NCBI RefSeq assembly: GCF_035825295.1
Contig: NZ_JAYMGI010000002.1
Coordinates: forward strand, 7,206,001-7,270,000
DNA length: 64,000 bases
Direction of reading: 5' to 3'
Origin: Actinacidiphila sp. DG2A-62
Lineage (GTDB): Bacteria; Actinomycetota; Actinomycetes; Streptomycetales; Streptomycetaceae
The notes beneath the pieces are model-generated. The model worked only from the letters and a program-made list of their open reading frames with translations, made no database searches and was not told the origin of the DNA. The position numbers and the translations under genes are program-made. How positions within the stretch are numbered: position 1 is the first letter of the stretch; every line of letters starts with the position of its first letter. Positions 53,430-62,478 of the stretch are shown here, one piece after another.

Positions 53430-55420
53430 CGCCCGGCGCACCGCCCGTGACCCCCTACGGCGCCTGGCCCTCGCCGATCGACGCGGCCACCGCCGCCGCG
53501 CACGACGGCAGCCCCGAATACGTGGGCGTGGTCGGCGACGAGGTGTGGTGGACCGCGCCCCGGCCCGCGGAGGCCGGCCGCCGCGCGCTGATCCGGCGCC
53601 GCCCCGACGGCACCGAGGAGTGCCCGCTGCCCCCGCCGTGGAACGTCCGCAGCCGCGTCATCGAGTACGGCGGCACCCCGTGGGCCGGCGCGGTCGTCGA
53701 CGACTCCCCGCTCATCGTCTTCGTCCACCACCTCGACCAGCGGCTCTACGTCTTCCGTCCGGACCGGCCGGACGAGCAGCCGCAGCCGCTCAGCCCCGTC
53801 TCCGCGGTCGGCGGCGGACTGCGCTGGGCCGACCTGGCGCTGCACCCCGAGCGCGGCGAGGTCTGGGCGGTGCTGGAGGAGTTCACCGGAGAGGGCCCCA
53901 GCGACTGCCGGCGCGTCGCCGCCGCGGTGCCGCTGGACGGCTCGGCCGCGGAGGACCGCGGCGCGGTCCGCGAACTGGCCGCGACCGCCCACCGGTTCGT
54001 CACCGGTCCGCGATTGTCGCCGGACGGCCGGCAGGCCGTCTGGCTGGCCTGGGACCACCCCCTGATGCCCTGGGACGGCACCGAGCTGCTGATCGCCGAC
54101 CTCGGGCCCGACGGACGGCTCGGCCCCTCCCGCACCCTGATCGGCGGCCCCGAGGAGTCCGTCGCCCAGGCCGAATGGGCGCCGGACGGCTCGCTGCTGG
54201 CCGCCACCGACCGCACCGGCTGGTGGAACGTGCACCGGGTGGACCCCGCCACCGGCGCGGCGGAGAATCTCTGCCCGCGCGAGGAGGAGTTCGCCGGGCC
54301 GCTGTGGAAGCTCGGCCAGCGCTGGTTCCGCCCGCTGGACAGCGGCCTGGTCGCCGTCCTGCACGGCGTCGGCGCACTGCGGCCCGCCGTCCTCGACCCG
54401 GCCACCGGCGGACTCACCGAGGCCGCCGGCCCGTGGACGGAGTGGAACCCCACCCTCGCGGTGGCCGGCGACCGGGTCATCGGGGTCGCCGCCTCCGCCC
54501 GCACCGCCCACGAGATCGTCGAACTCGACACCGCCACCGGCCGCTCCCGGGCGATCGGCGCCGTGCACCACGACACCGTCGACCCCGCCTACCTCCCCGA
54601 GGCGGTGGACCGCGTCTTCACCGGGCCCGGCGGCCGAGAGGTGCACGCGCACATCTACCCGCCGCGCAACCCCGAGGCCGCCGGCGAGGGCCCCGCGCCC
54701 TACGTGGTGTGGGCGCACGGCGGTCCCACCAGCCGCGCCGCGATGGTCCTCGACCTGGAGATCGCCTACTTCACCTCGCGTGGCATCGGCGTCGCCGAGG
54801 TGAACTACGGCGGGTCCACCGGCTACGGCCGCGCCTACCGCAACCGGCTGCGCGAGCAGTGGGGCGTGGTCGACGTCGAGGACTGCGCGGCGGTGGCCGG
54901 CGGCCTGGTCGCCGAAGGCGCGGCCGACCCGGCCCGGCTCGCCGTGCGCGGCGGCAGCGCCGGCGGCTGGACCAGCGCCGCCGCCCTCACCACCAGCGAC
55001 ACCTACGCCTGCGGCACGGTCATCTACCCCATCCTGGACCTCACCACCTGGACCAGGACCGGCGGCGAGACCCACGACTTCGAGTCGCAGTACCTGGAGT
55101 CGCTGATCGGACCGCTGGACGAGGTGCCCGAGCGGTACCGCGAACGCTCGCCGGTCAACCTCGCCGACCGCATCACCGTGCCCTTCCTGCTGCTCCAGGG
55201 CCTGGACGACGTGATCTGCCCGCCGGTGCAGTGCGAACGGCTGCTCGCCGCGGTGGCCGGCCGCGGCGTCCCGCACGCCTACCTCGCCTTCGAGGGCGAG
55301 AGCCACGGCTTCCGCCGGCTGGACACGATGGTCGCCTGCCTGGAGGCCGAACTCTCCCTCTACGCCCAGGTGTTCGGCTTCGAACCGCAGGGCGTGCCGC
55401 GCCTGGAGCTGACCACGTGA
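53426..55420 (+). CDS. S9 family prolyl-oligopeptidase / acylaminoacyl-peptidase-like
   Basis: A 664-residue serine peptidase. The N-terminal two-thirds form a beta-propeller (repeated GTELLIADLGPDGRLG, GRSRAIGAVHHD-like blades). The C-terminal alpha/beta hydrolase domain starts near VWAHGGPTSRAAM and has the nucleophile in RGGSAGGWTSAAAL, the Asp in LLLQGLDDVICPP and the His in FEGESHGFRRLDT. Such enzymes release dipeptides or acyl-amino acids from short peptides. ATG 53426 overlaps the M20 stop, and GTGA of the next gene overlaps its own stop. It has no signal peptide, so it is cytosolic. Confidence 0.92.
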   Translation: MTPGAPPVTPYGAWPSPIDAATAAAHDGSPEYVGVVGDEVWWTAPRPAEAGRRALIRRRPDGTEECPLPPPWNVRSRVIEYGGTPWAGAVVDDSPLIVFVHHLDQRLYVFRPDRPDEQPQPLSPVSAVGGGLRWADLALHPERGEVWAVLEEFTGEGPSDCRRVAAAVPLDGSAAEDRGAVRELAATAHRFVTGPRLSPDGRQAVWLAWDHPLMPWDGTELLIADLGPDGRLGPSRTLIGGPEESVAQAEWAPDGSLLAATDRTGWWNVHRVDPATGAAENLCPREEEFAGPLWKLGQRWFRPLDSGLVAVLHGVGALRPAVLDPATGGLTEAAGPWTEWNPTLAVAGDRVIGVAASARTAHEIVELDTATGRSRAIGAVHHDTVDPAYLPEAVDRVFTGPGGREVHAHIYPPRNPEAAGEGPAPYVVWAHGGPTSRAAMVLDLEIAYFTSRGIGVAEVNYGGSTGYGRAYRNRLREQWGVVDVEDCAAVAGGLVAEGAADPARLAVRGGSAGGWTSAAALTTSDTYACGTVIYPILDLTTWTRTGGETHDFESQYLESLIGPLDEVPERYRERSPVNLADRITVPFLLLQGLDDVICPPVQCERLLAAVAGRGVPHAYLAFEGESHGFRRLDTMVACLEAELSLYAQVFGFEPQGVPRLELTT

Positions 55421-56418
55421 GCGCGGCGGGACCGGGCGCGACCGGAGCGGGGAAGCCGGCCGCTGGCCCGCCCGCGCCGGTGGCCGCGCTGGAGCGGCCG
55501 CGGCGGCTGCGGGCCGGCGACCGGATCGGGATCGTCGCGCCCAGCGGCGCCATCCCGCGCGAACGGCTCGACGCAGGCCTGGACATCCTGCGCGGCTGGG
55601 ACCTGGAACCGGTGGTCGCCCCGCACCTGCTGGACGACCACCCGTCCGGCTACCTGGCCGGCGACGACCGCGACCGCGCCGCCGACCTGACCCGTATGTG
55701 GTGCGACCCCACCATCGCCGCGGTGCTCTGCGCCCGCGGCGGCTACGGGGTGCAGCGCATGGTGGACCTCCTCGACTGGTTGGCCATGCGGGCGGCGCTG
55801 TCCGCTTCCGGGCCGCCCAAGGCGCTGATCGGCTACAGCGACATCACCGCGCTGCACGAGGCGTTCGCCGTCCGGCTCGGCGTCGCCACCGTGCACGGCC
55901 CGATGTGCGCCACCGAGACGTTCCTCAAGGACGCCGCCACCCAGGAGCACCTGCGCGCGACCCTCTTCGCCCCGGAGGAGACGCGGGTGATCGCGCCGCC
56001 CACGGCCCGGACGCTGGTGCCCGGGCGGGCCGCCGGCGTGCTGCTCGGCGGCTGCGCCAGCCTGCTCGCCTCCGACCTCGGCACACCGTGGGCCCGCCGC
56101 TCCGCGGCCGGGGGGCTGCTCGCCCTGGAGGACGTCGGCGAGGAGGACTACCGGCTGGACCGCATCCTCACCCAACTGCTCCGCTCCGGCTGGCTCGACG
56201 GCGTGTCCGGCGTCCTGCTCGGCTCCTGGCAGGACTGCGGCCCCTACGACAAGCTGCGGGAACTCTTCCTCGACCGGCTCGGCGGCCTCGGTGTGCCCGT
56301 CGTCGAGGAGTTCGGCTTCGGCCACTGCCCCTCGACGCTGACCCTGCCGCTCGGCGTCCCCGCCGTCCTGGACGCCGACGCCGGCACCCTCACCCTGACC
56401 GACCCCGCACTGGTCTGA
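55417..56418 (+). CDS. S66 family LD-carboxypeptidase (LdcA/MccF-like)
   Basis: A 333-residue serine peptidase that cuts L-to-D peptide bonds, as in muropeptide tetrapeptides (LdcA) or microcin C (MccF). Motifs: LRAGDRIGIVAPSGAIP, LCARGGYGVQRMVDLLDW, the nucleophile Ser in LIGYSDITALHEAF, HGPMCATETF, GGCASLLASDLGTPW, the Glu in LALEDVGEEDYRLDR and the His in FGHCPSTLTLPLG. GTG 55417 overlaps the S9 stop (GTGA). It lacks a signal peptide, which suggests cytosolic recycling of imported wall peptides. It closes the hydrolase operon; a short palindrome at 56429-56440 may end the message. Confidence 0.92.
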   Translation: MSAAGPGATGAGKPAAGPPAPVAALERPRRLRAGDRIGIVAPSGAIPRERLDAGLDILRGWDLEPVVAPHLLDDHPSGYLAGDDRDRAADLTRMWCDPTIAAVLCARGGYGVQRMVDLLDWLAMRAALSASGPPKALIGYSDITALHEAFAVRLGVATVHGPMCATETFLKDAATQEHLRATLFAPEETRVIAPPTARTLVPGRAAGVLLGGCASLLASDLGTPWARRSAAGGLLALEDVGEEDYRLDRILTQLLRSGWLDGVSGVLLGSWQDCGPYDKLRELFLDRLGGLGVPVVEEFGFGHCPSTLTLPLGVPAVLDADAGTLTLTDPALV

Positions 56419-56455
56419 CCCCGGCCGCACCGGGCCCGGTCCGCCGGCCGTCGGC

Positions 56456-57580
56456 TCAGCCCTGCGCCCGGGCGACCGGGAGGAGGACGTCGAAGCGGCA
56501 GCCCCCGGGGACGTTCTGCACGGTGGCGCGGCCGTGGTGGGCCTCGACGATGCCGCGCACGATCGCGAGGCCCAGGCCCGCCCCGGCCGGCGGCGTGCGC
56601 GCGCCGGTGCCGCGCCAGCCGGTGTCGAAGACCCGGGGCAGGTCGTCCGCGGGTATGCCGCCGCACCCGTCGGTGACCGAGAGCACCACCGCCCCGGCGG
56701 CCGGGTCCTGCCGGGCCGAGATTGCCACCGTGCCGTCGGCGGGGGTGCGGTGGATCGCGTTGGCCAGCAGGTTGGCCAGCACCCTGGTCATCTCCCGGCC
56801 GTCGACCTCCACCGGCACCGGCTCCACGCCGTCCCCGACCAGCCGCACCCCGTGCTCTGCGGCCAGCGGGTCCGCGCCGGCGATCGCGTCGCCTACCAGG
56901 TCGTACACCGACATCCGAGTGGGGGACAGCGGCAGCACGCCGGCCTGGATGCGGGAGAGCTCGAACAGGTCGGTGACCATGCCGCTGAGCCGGTCCACCT
57001 CCGTGCGTATCTGCCGGTGGTAGCGGGCCGGGTCCTCGGCGATGCCGTCCTCCAGCGCCTCGGTCATCGCCCGCAGCCCGGCCAGCGGGGTGCGCAGGTC
57101 GTGCGAGATCCAGGCGACCAGCTCGCGGCGGGAGGCCTCCAGCGCCCGCTCGCGCTCCCGCGAGGCCGCCAGCTTGGCGCTGGTGGCCGCCAGTTCCCTG
57201 CCCAGTTCGGCGAGCTCCGCCGTCGGCGCGGCGTCCGGCGCGGCGAACCCGGCGCCGTCGCCCAGCGCCCTGGTCGCCTCGGTGAGCGCCCGGCTGCCGG
57301 CCACCACCCGCCGCCCGAGGATCAGCGTGACCGCCAGCGAGACCACCGCGGCCATCGCGCACACCGTGGTGACCACCCCCAGATCGTGTTCCGACAGGAA
57401 CATCGCCCATGCCACCGACAGCGTGCCGGCCAGCATCGCGGCGACCGTGACCACCGCGACCACCGCGAGCGAGAGCGCCACCGAGCGGTGCCGCAGCAGC
57501 CGCAGCACCAGCGCGCCCAGTAGCCCGGCCGCCACCGCGCCCAGCGCGGCGTAGGCCGCCATGACCAGCAGATCACGCAT
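56456..57580 (-). CDS. Sensor histidine kinase
   Basis: A 374-residue membrane kinase. Three hydrophobic helices lie in the first 95 residues with almost no periplasmic loop, so the signal may be sensed in the membrane. A helical link (LAELGRELAATSAKLAASRERERAL) leads to the H-box AWISHDLRTPLAGL, N-box NLLANAIHRTPADG and G-boxes DGCGGIPADDL and GAGLGLAIVRGIVEAH. ATG 57580 follows GGAGG by 8 bases; GTG 57595 overlaps that site. It overlaps the regulator stop by 8 bases (57573-57580), so regulator and kinase are translated together. Confidence 0.92.
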   Translation of the reverse strand: MRDLLVMAAYAALGAVAAGLLGALVLRLLRHRSVALSLAVVAVVTVAAMLAGTLSVAWAMFLSEHDLGVVTTVCAMAAVVSLAVTLILGRRVVAGSRALTEATRALGDGAGFAAPDAAPTAELAELGRELAATSAKLAASRERERALEASRRELVAWISHDLRTPLAGLRAMTEALEDGIAEDPARYHRQIRTEVDRLSGMVTDLFELSRIQAGVLPLSPTRMSVYDLVGDAIAGADPLAAEHGVRLVGDGVEPVPVEVDGREMTRVLANLLANAIHRTPADGTVAISARQDPAAGAVVLSVTDGCGGIPADDLPRVFDTGWRGTGARTPPAGAGLGLAIVRGIVEAHHGRATVQNVPGGCRFDVLLPVARAQG

Positions 57581-58451
57581 CGCGTCCACCTCCACGGCCC
57601 CCCGGGCCGGGGCCCGCCGCCGGTCTCCCCGCCGCGTCCGCCGCGTCCGCCGGGCCCGCCTCCGCCGACTCGCCGGGCGCAGCGTCCGGCGGGTCCGCCG
57701 CGTCGAAGCGGTAGCCGACGCCCCAGACCGTGCTGATCAGCCGGGGGCTGGCCGGGTCGTCCTCGATCTTCTCGCGCAGCCTGCGGACATGGACGGTCAC
57801 CGTCGACAGGTCGCCGAACTCCCAGCCCCACACCCGCCGCATCAGCTCCTCGCGCCCCACCACACGTCCCGGGTGCCGCAGGAAGAAGGCGAGCAGGTCG
57901 AACTCCCGGATCGTCAGCGGCAGCTCCCGGCCGTCCCGCAACGCGCGGCGGGCCGCGGGGTCCAGCGCGAGCGCGCCCGAGCGCAGCCACGGTCCCGGAT
58001 CGGGCGGGCTGCCCGCCCTGCGCAGCACCGACTCCACCCGCAGCACCAGCTCACGGGGGCTGAACGGCTTGGTCACATAATCGTCGGCACCCACCTCCAG
58101 GCCGAGGATGCGATCGTCCTCGTCGCCACGCGCAGTGAGCATCACCACCGGCAGCGGCCCGTCCTCGCGGATCCGGCGGCACACCTCCAGGCCGTCCATG
58201 CCCGGCAGCATCAGGTCCAGCACCACCAGATCCGGGCGGGTGGCCGCCGCGCGCGCCACCGCGGAGGGCCCGTCCGCGGCCCGGTCCACGGCGAAACCGG
58301 CCCGGTCGAGATATCCGGCGACGACCTCGGAGACGGTCGGGTCGTCATCGACCACCAGCACCCGCCGGCGGGGCAGGCCGGCTCGTGCGGTACGGGAAGG
58401 CGTGCGCTGTTCATGGTCCCGAGTCTGACATCCGCCACTGACAGTGACCAT
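57573..58451 (-). CDS. OmpR/PhoB-type response regulator
   Basis: A regulator of about 292 residues. The receiver domain begins RVLVVDDDPTVSEVVAGYL, with the phospho-acceptor Asp in LVVLDLMLPGMDG, Thr in VVMLTARGD and Lys in DYVTKPFSPREL. The winged-helix DNA-binding domain is GRELPLTIREFDLLAFFLRH, LMRRVWGWEF and VTVHVRRLREKIEDDP, closing with TVWGVGYRF. The last 45 residues are an Ala/Pro/Gly tail. The start is uncertain: ATG 58451 gives about 30 residues before the receiver and has only GGAAG nearby. It is divergent from the M14 gene and leads the kinase. Confidence 0.9.
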   Translation of the reverse strand: MVTVSGGCQTRDHEQRTPSRTARAGLPRRRVLVVDDDPTVSEVVAGYLDRAGFAVDRAADGPSAVARAAATRPDLVVLDLMLPGMDGLEVCRRIREDGPLPVVMLTARGDEDDRILGLEVGADDYVTKPFSPRELVLRVESVLRRAGSPPDPGPWLRSGALALDPAARRALRDGRELPLTIREFDLLAFFLRHPGRVVGREELMRRVWGWEFGDLSTVTVHVRRLREKIEDDPASPRLISTVWGVGYRFDAADPPDAAPGESAEAGPADAADAAGRPAAGPGPGGRGGGRDA

Positions 58452-58732
58452 GCTTCCGCCGTTCGTCCCGCCCGCCGTCCCCGATCCGTAAGATCCGCCG
58501 CGGCGTACTCCTGCTGCGCCGCACGCCTGCCGCCGCCCTCGGCCGTCCTCCGTACGGCCTTCGGACCCGGTGCGGACGCGCGCGATGCGGACGACGAGCC
58601 TCCGCAAAAGGCCCGCATCGGTCCTGGTAGCACCGTTGACACCCCGATGCGGTGCGTGACCTACTAACGGGACCCACTACTCGATGTCGTAATACGGCCG
58701 GTCCCGACGCCGGCCGTCCCAGGGGGATTGCG

Positions 58733-59965
58733 GTGACGAGAGAGCAGTATCCGACGACAGCCGAAGTGACAGAGGGTGCCTGCTCGGTGACGGTGAGGTA
58801 TCCCGGGATCTGCCGTCTGGAGGCGGTCGGCAGGTCGCGCGCGGGACGTCCGCTGCTGATGCTGTCGGTCGGGCAGGGTCCGCGGAACGTTCTGGTGGTG
58901 GCAGGCCCGCACGCCAACGAGGCGGCCGTCGGCGGTGCGACGGTGCTGCGGCTGGCCGAGCAGATCGCCGCGGACCGCGAACGCGGCGCCGACGACGGCA
59001 CCACCTGGCGCTTCCTGCTGTGCATCGATCCCGACGGCGCCGCGCTCAACGAGCCGTGGCTGCCCGGCCCCTACACCCTGCGCGGCCACTACGAGCACTT
59101 CTTCCGCCCGTGCTCGGCCGAGCAGCCCGAGTGGCTGCCGCACGACGGCGGCCCGGGCCGCGCGGCGCTGCCCGAGACCCGCGCGCTGGTCGCGCTGCTG
59201 GACGAGCTGCGACCGGTGCTCCAGTGCTCGCTGCACGGCATCGACGTCGGCGGCAGCTTCGTGCAGCTCACCAGCGACGTGCCCGGGGTCCCCGAGCGCA
59301 TCGGCAAGTCCGCAGCCGAGCTGGACATACCGCTGGAGAGCGGCTCGTCCGACGCCTTCCAGTGGCCCAGCCCCGGCCCCGGGGTCTATGTGATGCCGCC
59401 CGCCTCCGAGGCCGGCGACGGCGCCCACTCCACCTGGGCGCACGCCCAGCGCTACGACGGTGTCACCGCCGTCGTCGAGGTCCCGATGTGGGCCTGCGAC
59501 CGCAGCGCCGACACCACCCCGCACCCCGACCCCGACCACGCGCTGCGCACCGCGGGCGCGGCACTGCGCCGCGACCTGCCCACCGTGGCCCGGGTGCTGG
59601 AGAAGATCGACCCGGACCTGATCGGCGCGGACAGTCCGATGCTGCGCACCGTCCGCGAACTCGTCGGCATAGGACCGCAGCTGAGTGCCGAGTGGGACCC
59701 CGCGCTGCGCCCGGCGGACGCGGCGCCGCTGCCCCCGATGACCACCGCGCGCGTCACCAGCATCGAGGTGTACGCGCAGCGCATCCCGCTGCGCGCCGCC
59801 GCCATGCTGCGCAGGATCGCCGCCGTGCCGACCGTCACGCACCTGGTCGACCAGTGGTGCGCGGCCTACGAGAGCGCCTACCACCCCCGCTGGGTGCCGG
59901 TCGCCGACCAGGTCGAACAGCAGGCGCGCAGCGTGATGGCGGTCTACGAGGAGCTGTGCACCTGA
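58733..59965 (+). CDS. M14-type zinc carboxypeptidase
   Basis: A 410-residue protein of the metallocarboxypeptidase fold. Zinc ligands are seen in VAGPHANEAAVGG (HxxE) and LQCSLHGIDVGGSF (second His), with the catalytic Glu likely in TAVVEVPMWACD. FLLCIDPDGAALNEPW and STWAHAQRYDG are other ordered segments. It has no signal peptide, so it probably acts on intracellular peptides or a small-molecule amide, as succinylglutamate desuccinylase relatives do. GTG 58733 has AGGGGGA 7 bases upstream. TTGACA at 58636 is a possible -35 element in the 281-base spacer. It is divergent from the two-component system. Confidence 0.82.
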   Translation: MTREQYPTTAEVTEGACSVTVRYPGICRLEAVGRSRAGRPLLMLSVGQGPRNVLVVAGPHANEAAVGGATVLRLAEQIAADRERGADDGTTWRFLLCIDPDGAALNEPWLPGPYTLRGHYEHFFRPCSAEQPEWLPHDGGPGRAALPETRALVALLDELRPVLQCSLHGIDVGGSFVQLTSDVPGVPERIGKSAAELDIPLESGSSDAFQWPSPGPGVYVMPPASEAGDGAHSTWAHAQRYDGVTAVVEVPMWACDRSADTTPHPDPDHALRTAGAALRRDLPTVARVLEKIDPDLIGADSPMLRTVRELVGIGPQLSAEWDPALRPADAAPLPPMTTARVTSIEVYAQRIPLRAAAMLRRIAAVPTVTHLVDQWCAAYESAYHPRWVPVADQVEQQARSVMAVYEELCT

Positions 59966-60010
59966 AGGCGCGGACCGGGCGCCGGCCGGGTTCCGGCTTC
60001 CGTCTTCCGT

Positions 60011-60035
60011 GGGCGCCCCGGGAGCCCCGGCGCCC
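60011..60035. terminator. Hairpin between convergent M14 and GNAT genes
   Basis: GGGCGCC (60011-60017) and GGCGCCC (60029-60035) form a 7-bp stem over an 11-base loop, 46 bases after the M14 stop and upstream of the GNAT stop at 60102. Confidence 0.45.
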
Positions 60036-60101
60036 GGCGGTGGCCGGTCCGGGCGCCGCGCGGTCCGGGCGTCGCTCGGTCCCGGCACCGCTCGGTTGCG
60101 C

Positions 60102-60590
60102 TCAGCCGCTCAGCGGCTTGCCCATGCACACGCTCAGCTCGTCGTGCCGGTAGTAGCCGAACTTGGGCACCGGGGTGTATCCCGACGACTCGTAGAGGGC
60201 GATGGCCTCCGGCTGCTTCAGGCCGGTCTCCAGCACCATGCGGGTGCGGCCCGCGGCCGTCGCGCTCGCCTCCAGCTCCGCCAGCAGCGCCCTGGCCAGG
60301 CCGCGGCCGCGCGCCTCGCGCATCACGAACATCCGCTTGATCTCCGCGTCGCCGTCCAGGAACCCCTCGGGCGAGGCGTCCTGCGCGCGCCAGCCGCCAC
60401 TGGCCACCGGGGTGCCGTCGGTGTCGTACACCAGCAGATACAGGCCGCGCGGCGGCTCGAAGTGCGCCGCGTCCATCACCGTCAGGTCGCCGTCCCCGTA
60501 CCGCTCGGCGTACTCCGCCTGCACGAGGTCGTTGAGCTTCATGGCGTCCGGGGCGTCGAAACGGGTCTTTCTGATCTCCACGCGCACCAT
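60102..60590 (-). CDS. GNAT family N-acetyltransferase
   Basis: A 162-residue single-domain acetyltransferase. The core is VYDTDGTPVASGGWRAQ, EIKRMFVMREARGRGLARALLAELEASATAAG (acetyl-CoA loop RGRGLA) and LETGLKQPEAIALYESSGYTPVPKFGYY. ATG 60590 (MVRVEIRKTRFD) is taken as the start; GTG two codons later is possible. The acceptor is unknown; a small amine or amino acid is typical for this size. It is divergent from the second exonuclease III. Confidence 0.87.
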   Translation of the reverse strand: MVRVEIRKTRFDAPDAMKLNDLVQAEYAERYGDGDLTVMDAAHFEPPRGLYLLVYDTDGTPVASGGWRAQDASPEGFLDGDAEIKRMFVMREARGRGLARALLAELEASATAAGRTRMVLETGLKQPEAIALYESSGYTPVPKFGYYRHDELSVCMGKPLSG

Positions 60591-60721
60591 CGTACGTGTG
60601 TGCGGTGACAGTCCCCGGAGGGGCGGCGCGGACACGCGTCGGCGGGCGTCCGTACGGCGGCCGGCCCGGCGCCCGACCGGCGCCCGGCGGGACCCGTAGG
60701 GCGGCCGGATAGGGTCCAGGC

Positions 60722-61531
60722 ATGCTCACCGTCACGACAGCCAACGTCAACGGCATCCGCGCCGCCGCCAAGAAGGGCTTCCTGCCCTGGCTGGAGTCCA
60801 CCGCCGCGGACGTCGTGTGCCTGCAGGAGGTGCGCGCCGAGCCCGACCAGCTGCCGGACGGCCTGCGCGACCCGGACGGCTGGCACGCCTACTGGGCGCC
60901 GGCCGCCGCCAAGGGCCGGGCCGGGGTCGCGGTGCTGAGCCGCCGCGCGCCCACCGCGGTGCGGGTCGGCTGCGGCGCGGCCGAGTTCGACGCCTCGGGC
61001 CGCTATCTGGAGATCGACCTGCCGCACGCCGGGACCACGGTCACCGTCGGCAGCCTCTACCTGCCCTCCGGCGAGGCCGGCACGCCCCGCCAGGACGAGA
61101 AGTACCGCTTCATGGACGTCTTCCACACCCATCTGACCGCCCTGCGCGCCCGCGCCCGCGAGGACGCCGGCCACGCGCTGGTCGTCGGCGACTGGAACAT
61201 CGCCCACCAGCAGGCCGACCTGAAGAACTGGCGGTCCAACCAGAAGGCGGCCGGCTTCCTGCCCGAGGAGCGCGCCTGGCTGACCGGCGTCCTCGCCCCC
61301 GACGCGTGGACCGACGTGGTCCGCGCCCTGCACCCCGGCGCCGACGGCCCCTACTCGTGGTGGTCCTACCGCGGCAAGGCGTTCGACAACGACAGCGGAT
61401 GGCGCATCGACTACCACGTGGCCACCCACGACCTGGCCAAGACCGCGGTCAGCGCGGTCGTGGAACGCGCGCCCTCCCACGACAGGCGCTGGTCCGACCA
61501 CGCGCCGGTGACCGTCGCGTACGACGTGTAG
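60722..61531 (+). CDS. Exodeoxyribonuclease III family (second copy)
   Basis: A 269-residue EEP-fold nuclease. It starts MLTVTTANVNGIRAAAKKGF and shows CLQEVRAEPDQLP (Glu), VVGDWNIAHQQADLKNWRSN (Asp/Asn), WRIDYHVATHDLA and SDHAPVTVAYDV (Asp-His). NWRSNQKAAGFLPEERAWL and YSWWSYRGKAFDNDSGWRIDYH mark the ExoA/APE1-like branch, different from the copy at 2808. So the strain encodes two distinct AP endonucleases/exonucleases. ATG 60722 is the first codon of the conserved region; GGCCGGATAGGGTCCAGGC precedes it. Probable role: base-excision repair. Confidence 0.93.
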   Translation: MLTVTTANVNGIRAAAKKGFLPWLESTAADVVCLQEVRAEPDQLPDGLRDPDGWHAYWAPAAAKGRAGVAVLSRRAPTAVRVGCGAAEFDASGRYLEIDLPHAGTTVTVGSLYLPSGEAGTPRQDEKYRFMDVFHTHLTALRARAREDAGHALVVGDWNIAHQQADLKNWRSNQKAAGFLPEERAWLTGVLAPDAWTDVVRALHPGADGPYSWWSYRGKAFDNDSGWRIDYHVATHDLAKTAVSAVVERAPSHDRRWSDHAPVTVAYDV

Positions 61532-61640
61532 GAGCAGCGCCGTCCGCGCGCCGCGCGCATGGTGCGAGGGGCCCCGGGAAAGGCCCTGCGACGAGGGCGT
61601 GCGCCCGAAACACGGGCGCGCCACCCCGCCGTACGGTGGC

Positions 61641-62378
61641 ATGCTGGGCCGCGTGGACCGACCGCGCATCACCGTCACGATCGCCCCCGAGTTGCACGTC
61701 TTCGTCCCCGCCGCCCGCCGCGGCGGCGCACACGCACTCGCCACCGACGGCACGTCCTCGCTGGGCCACGTCGTGGAGTCCCTGGGCGTCCCGCTGACCG
61801 AGGTGGGCCGGCTCACCGTCGACGGCCGCGACGCCGAGCCCGCGCACGTCCCGCGCGACGGCGAGGACGTGACCGTGCACCCCGTGACCCGCCCGCAGCG
61901 GGTGCCGGGCGCCCCGCTGCGCTTCCTGCTCGACGTCCACCTCGGCACGCTCGCCCGCCGGCTGCGCCTGCTCGGCGTCGACACCGCCTACAGCAACGAG
62001 GACGTCGGCGATCCCGCGCTCGCCGCGTGGTCGGCCCGCGAGCGCCGCGTGATGCTCAGCCGCGACCGGGGCCTGCTGCGCCGCCGTGAGCTGTGGGCCG
62101 GCGGCTACGTCTACAGCGACCGGCCGGAGGAACAACTGCGCGACGTGCTCGGCCGGTTCGCGCCGCCGCAGGCCCCCTGGACCCGCTGCGTCGCCTGCAA
62201 CGGACGGCTCGTCCGCGCCGACAAGGCCGCCGTCCGCGACCGCCTCCACGACGGGACCCGGTCCACCTACGACGTCTTCGCCGAATGCGCCGACTGCGCC
62301 CGCGTCTACTGGAAGGGCGCCCACCACGCCCGCCTCCAGGCCCTCGTCGACGAGATGACGCGGGGCGCGCAGCCGTAG
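61641..62378 (+). CDS. Mut7-C RNase-domain protein with ubiquitin-like N-terminus
   Basis: A 245-residue protein. The N-terminal 85 residues (ITVTIAPELHVFVPA to EDVTVHPVTRPQRV) form the ubiquitin-like Mut7-C leader domain. The Mut7-C domain follows: LRFLLDVHLGTLARRLRLLGVDTAY with the PIN-like acid, ERRVMLSRDRGLLRR, and two CxxC pairs (RCVACNG and ECADCARVYW) making a zinc ribbon. ATG 61641 and GTG 61653 are both possible starts; neither has a strong site. Predicted to be an RNA-processing nuclease by family; no specific substrate is known to me. It stands alone. Confidence 0.85.
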   Translation: MLGRVDRPRITVTIAPELHVFVPAARRGGAHALATDGTSSLGHVVESLGVPLTEVGRLTVDGRDAEPAHVPRDGEDVTVHPVTRPQRVPGAPLRFLLDVHLGTLARRLRLLGVDTAYSNEDVGDPALAAWSARERRVMLSRDRGLLRRRELWAGGYVYSDRPEEQLRDVLGRFAPPQAPWTRCVACNGRLVRADKAAVRDRLHDGTRSTYDVFAECADCARVYWKGAHHARLQALVDEMTRGAQP

Positions 62379-62478
62379 CCTGCCGCCGCGCGCCGACCGG
62401 GGGCGTGGCGCCCACCACCAGGGGCCCGCGTCCCATCCCGGACCCTCGGCAGCCGCCGGCGGCCGGCCCGGCCCGGTG

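Noticed and set aside
56429-56440. ACCGGGCCCGGT palindrome as a terminator between S66 and the histidine kinase
   Set aside because: It is only 12 bases with no room for a loop unless the stem shrinks to four pairs. It is too weak to list as a terminator.
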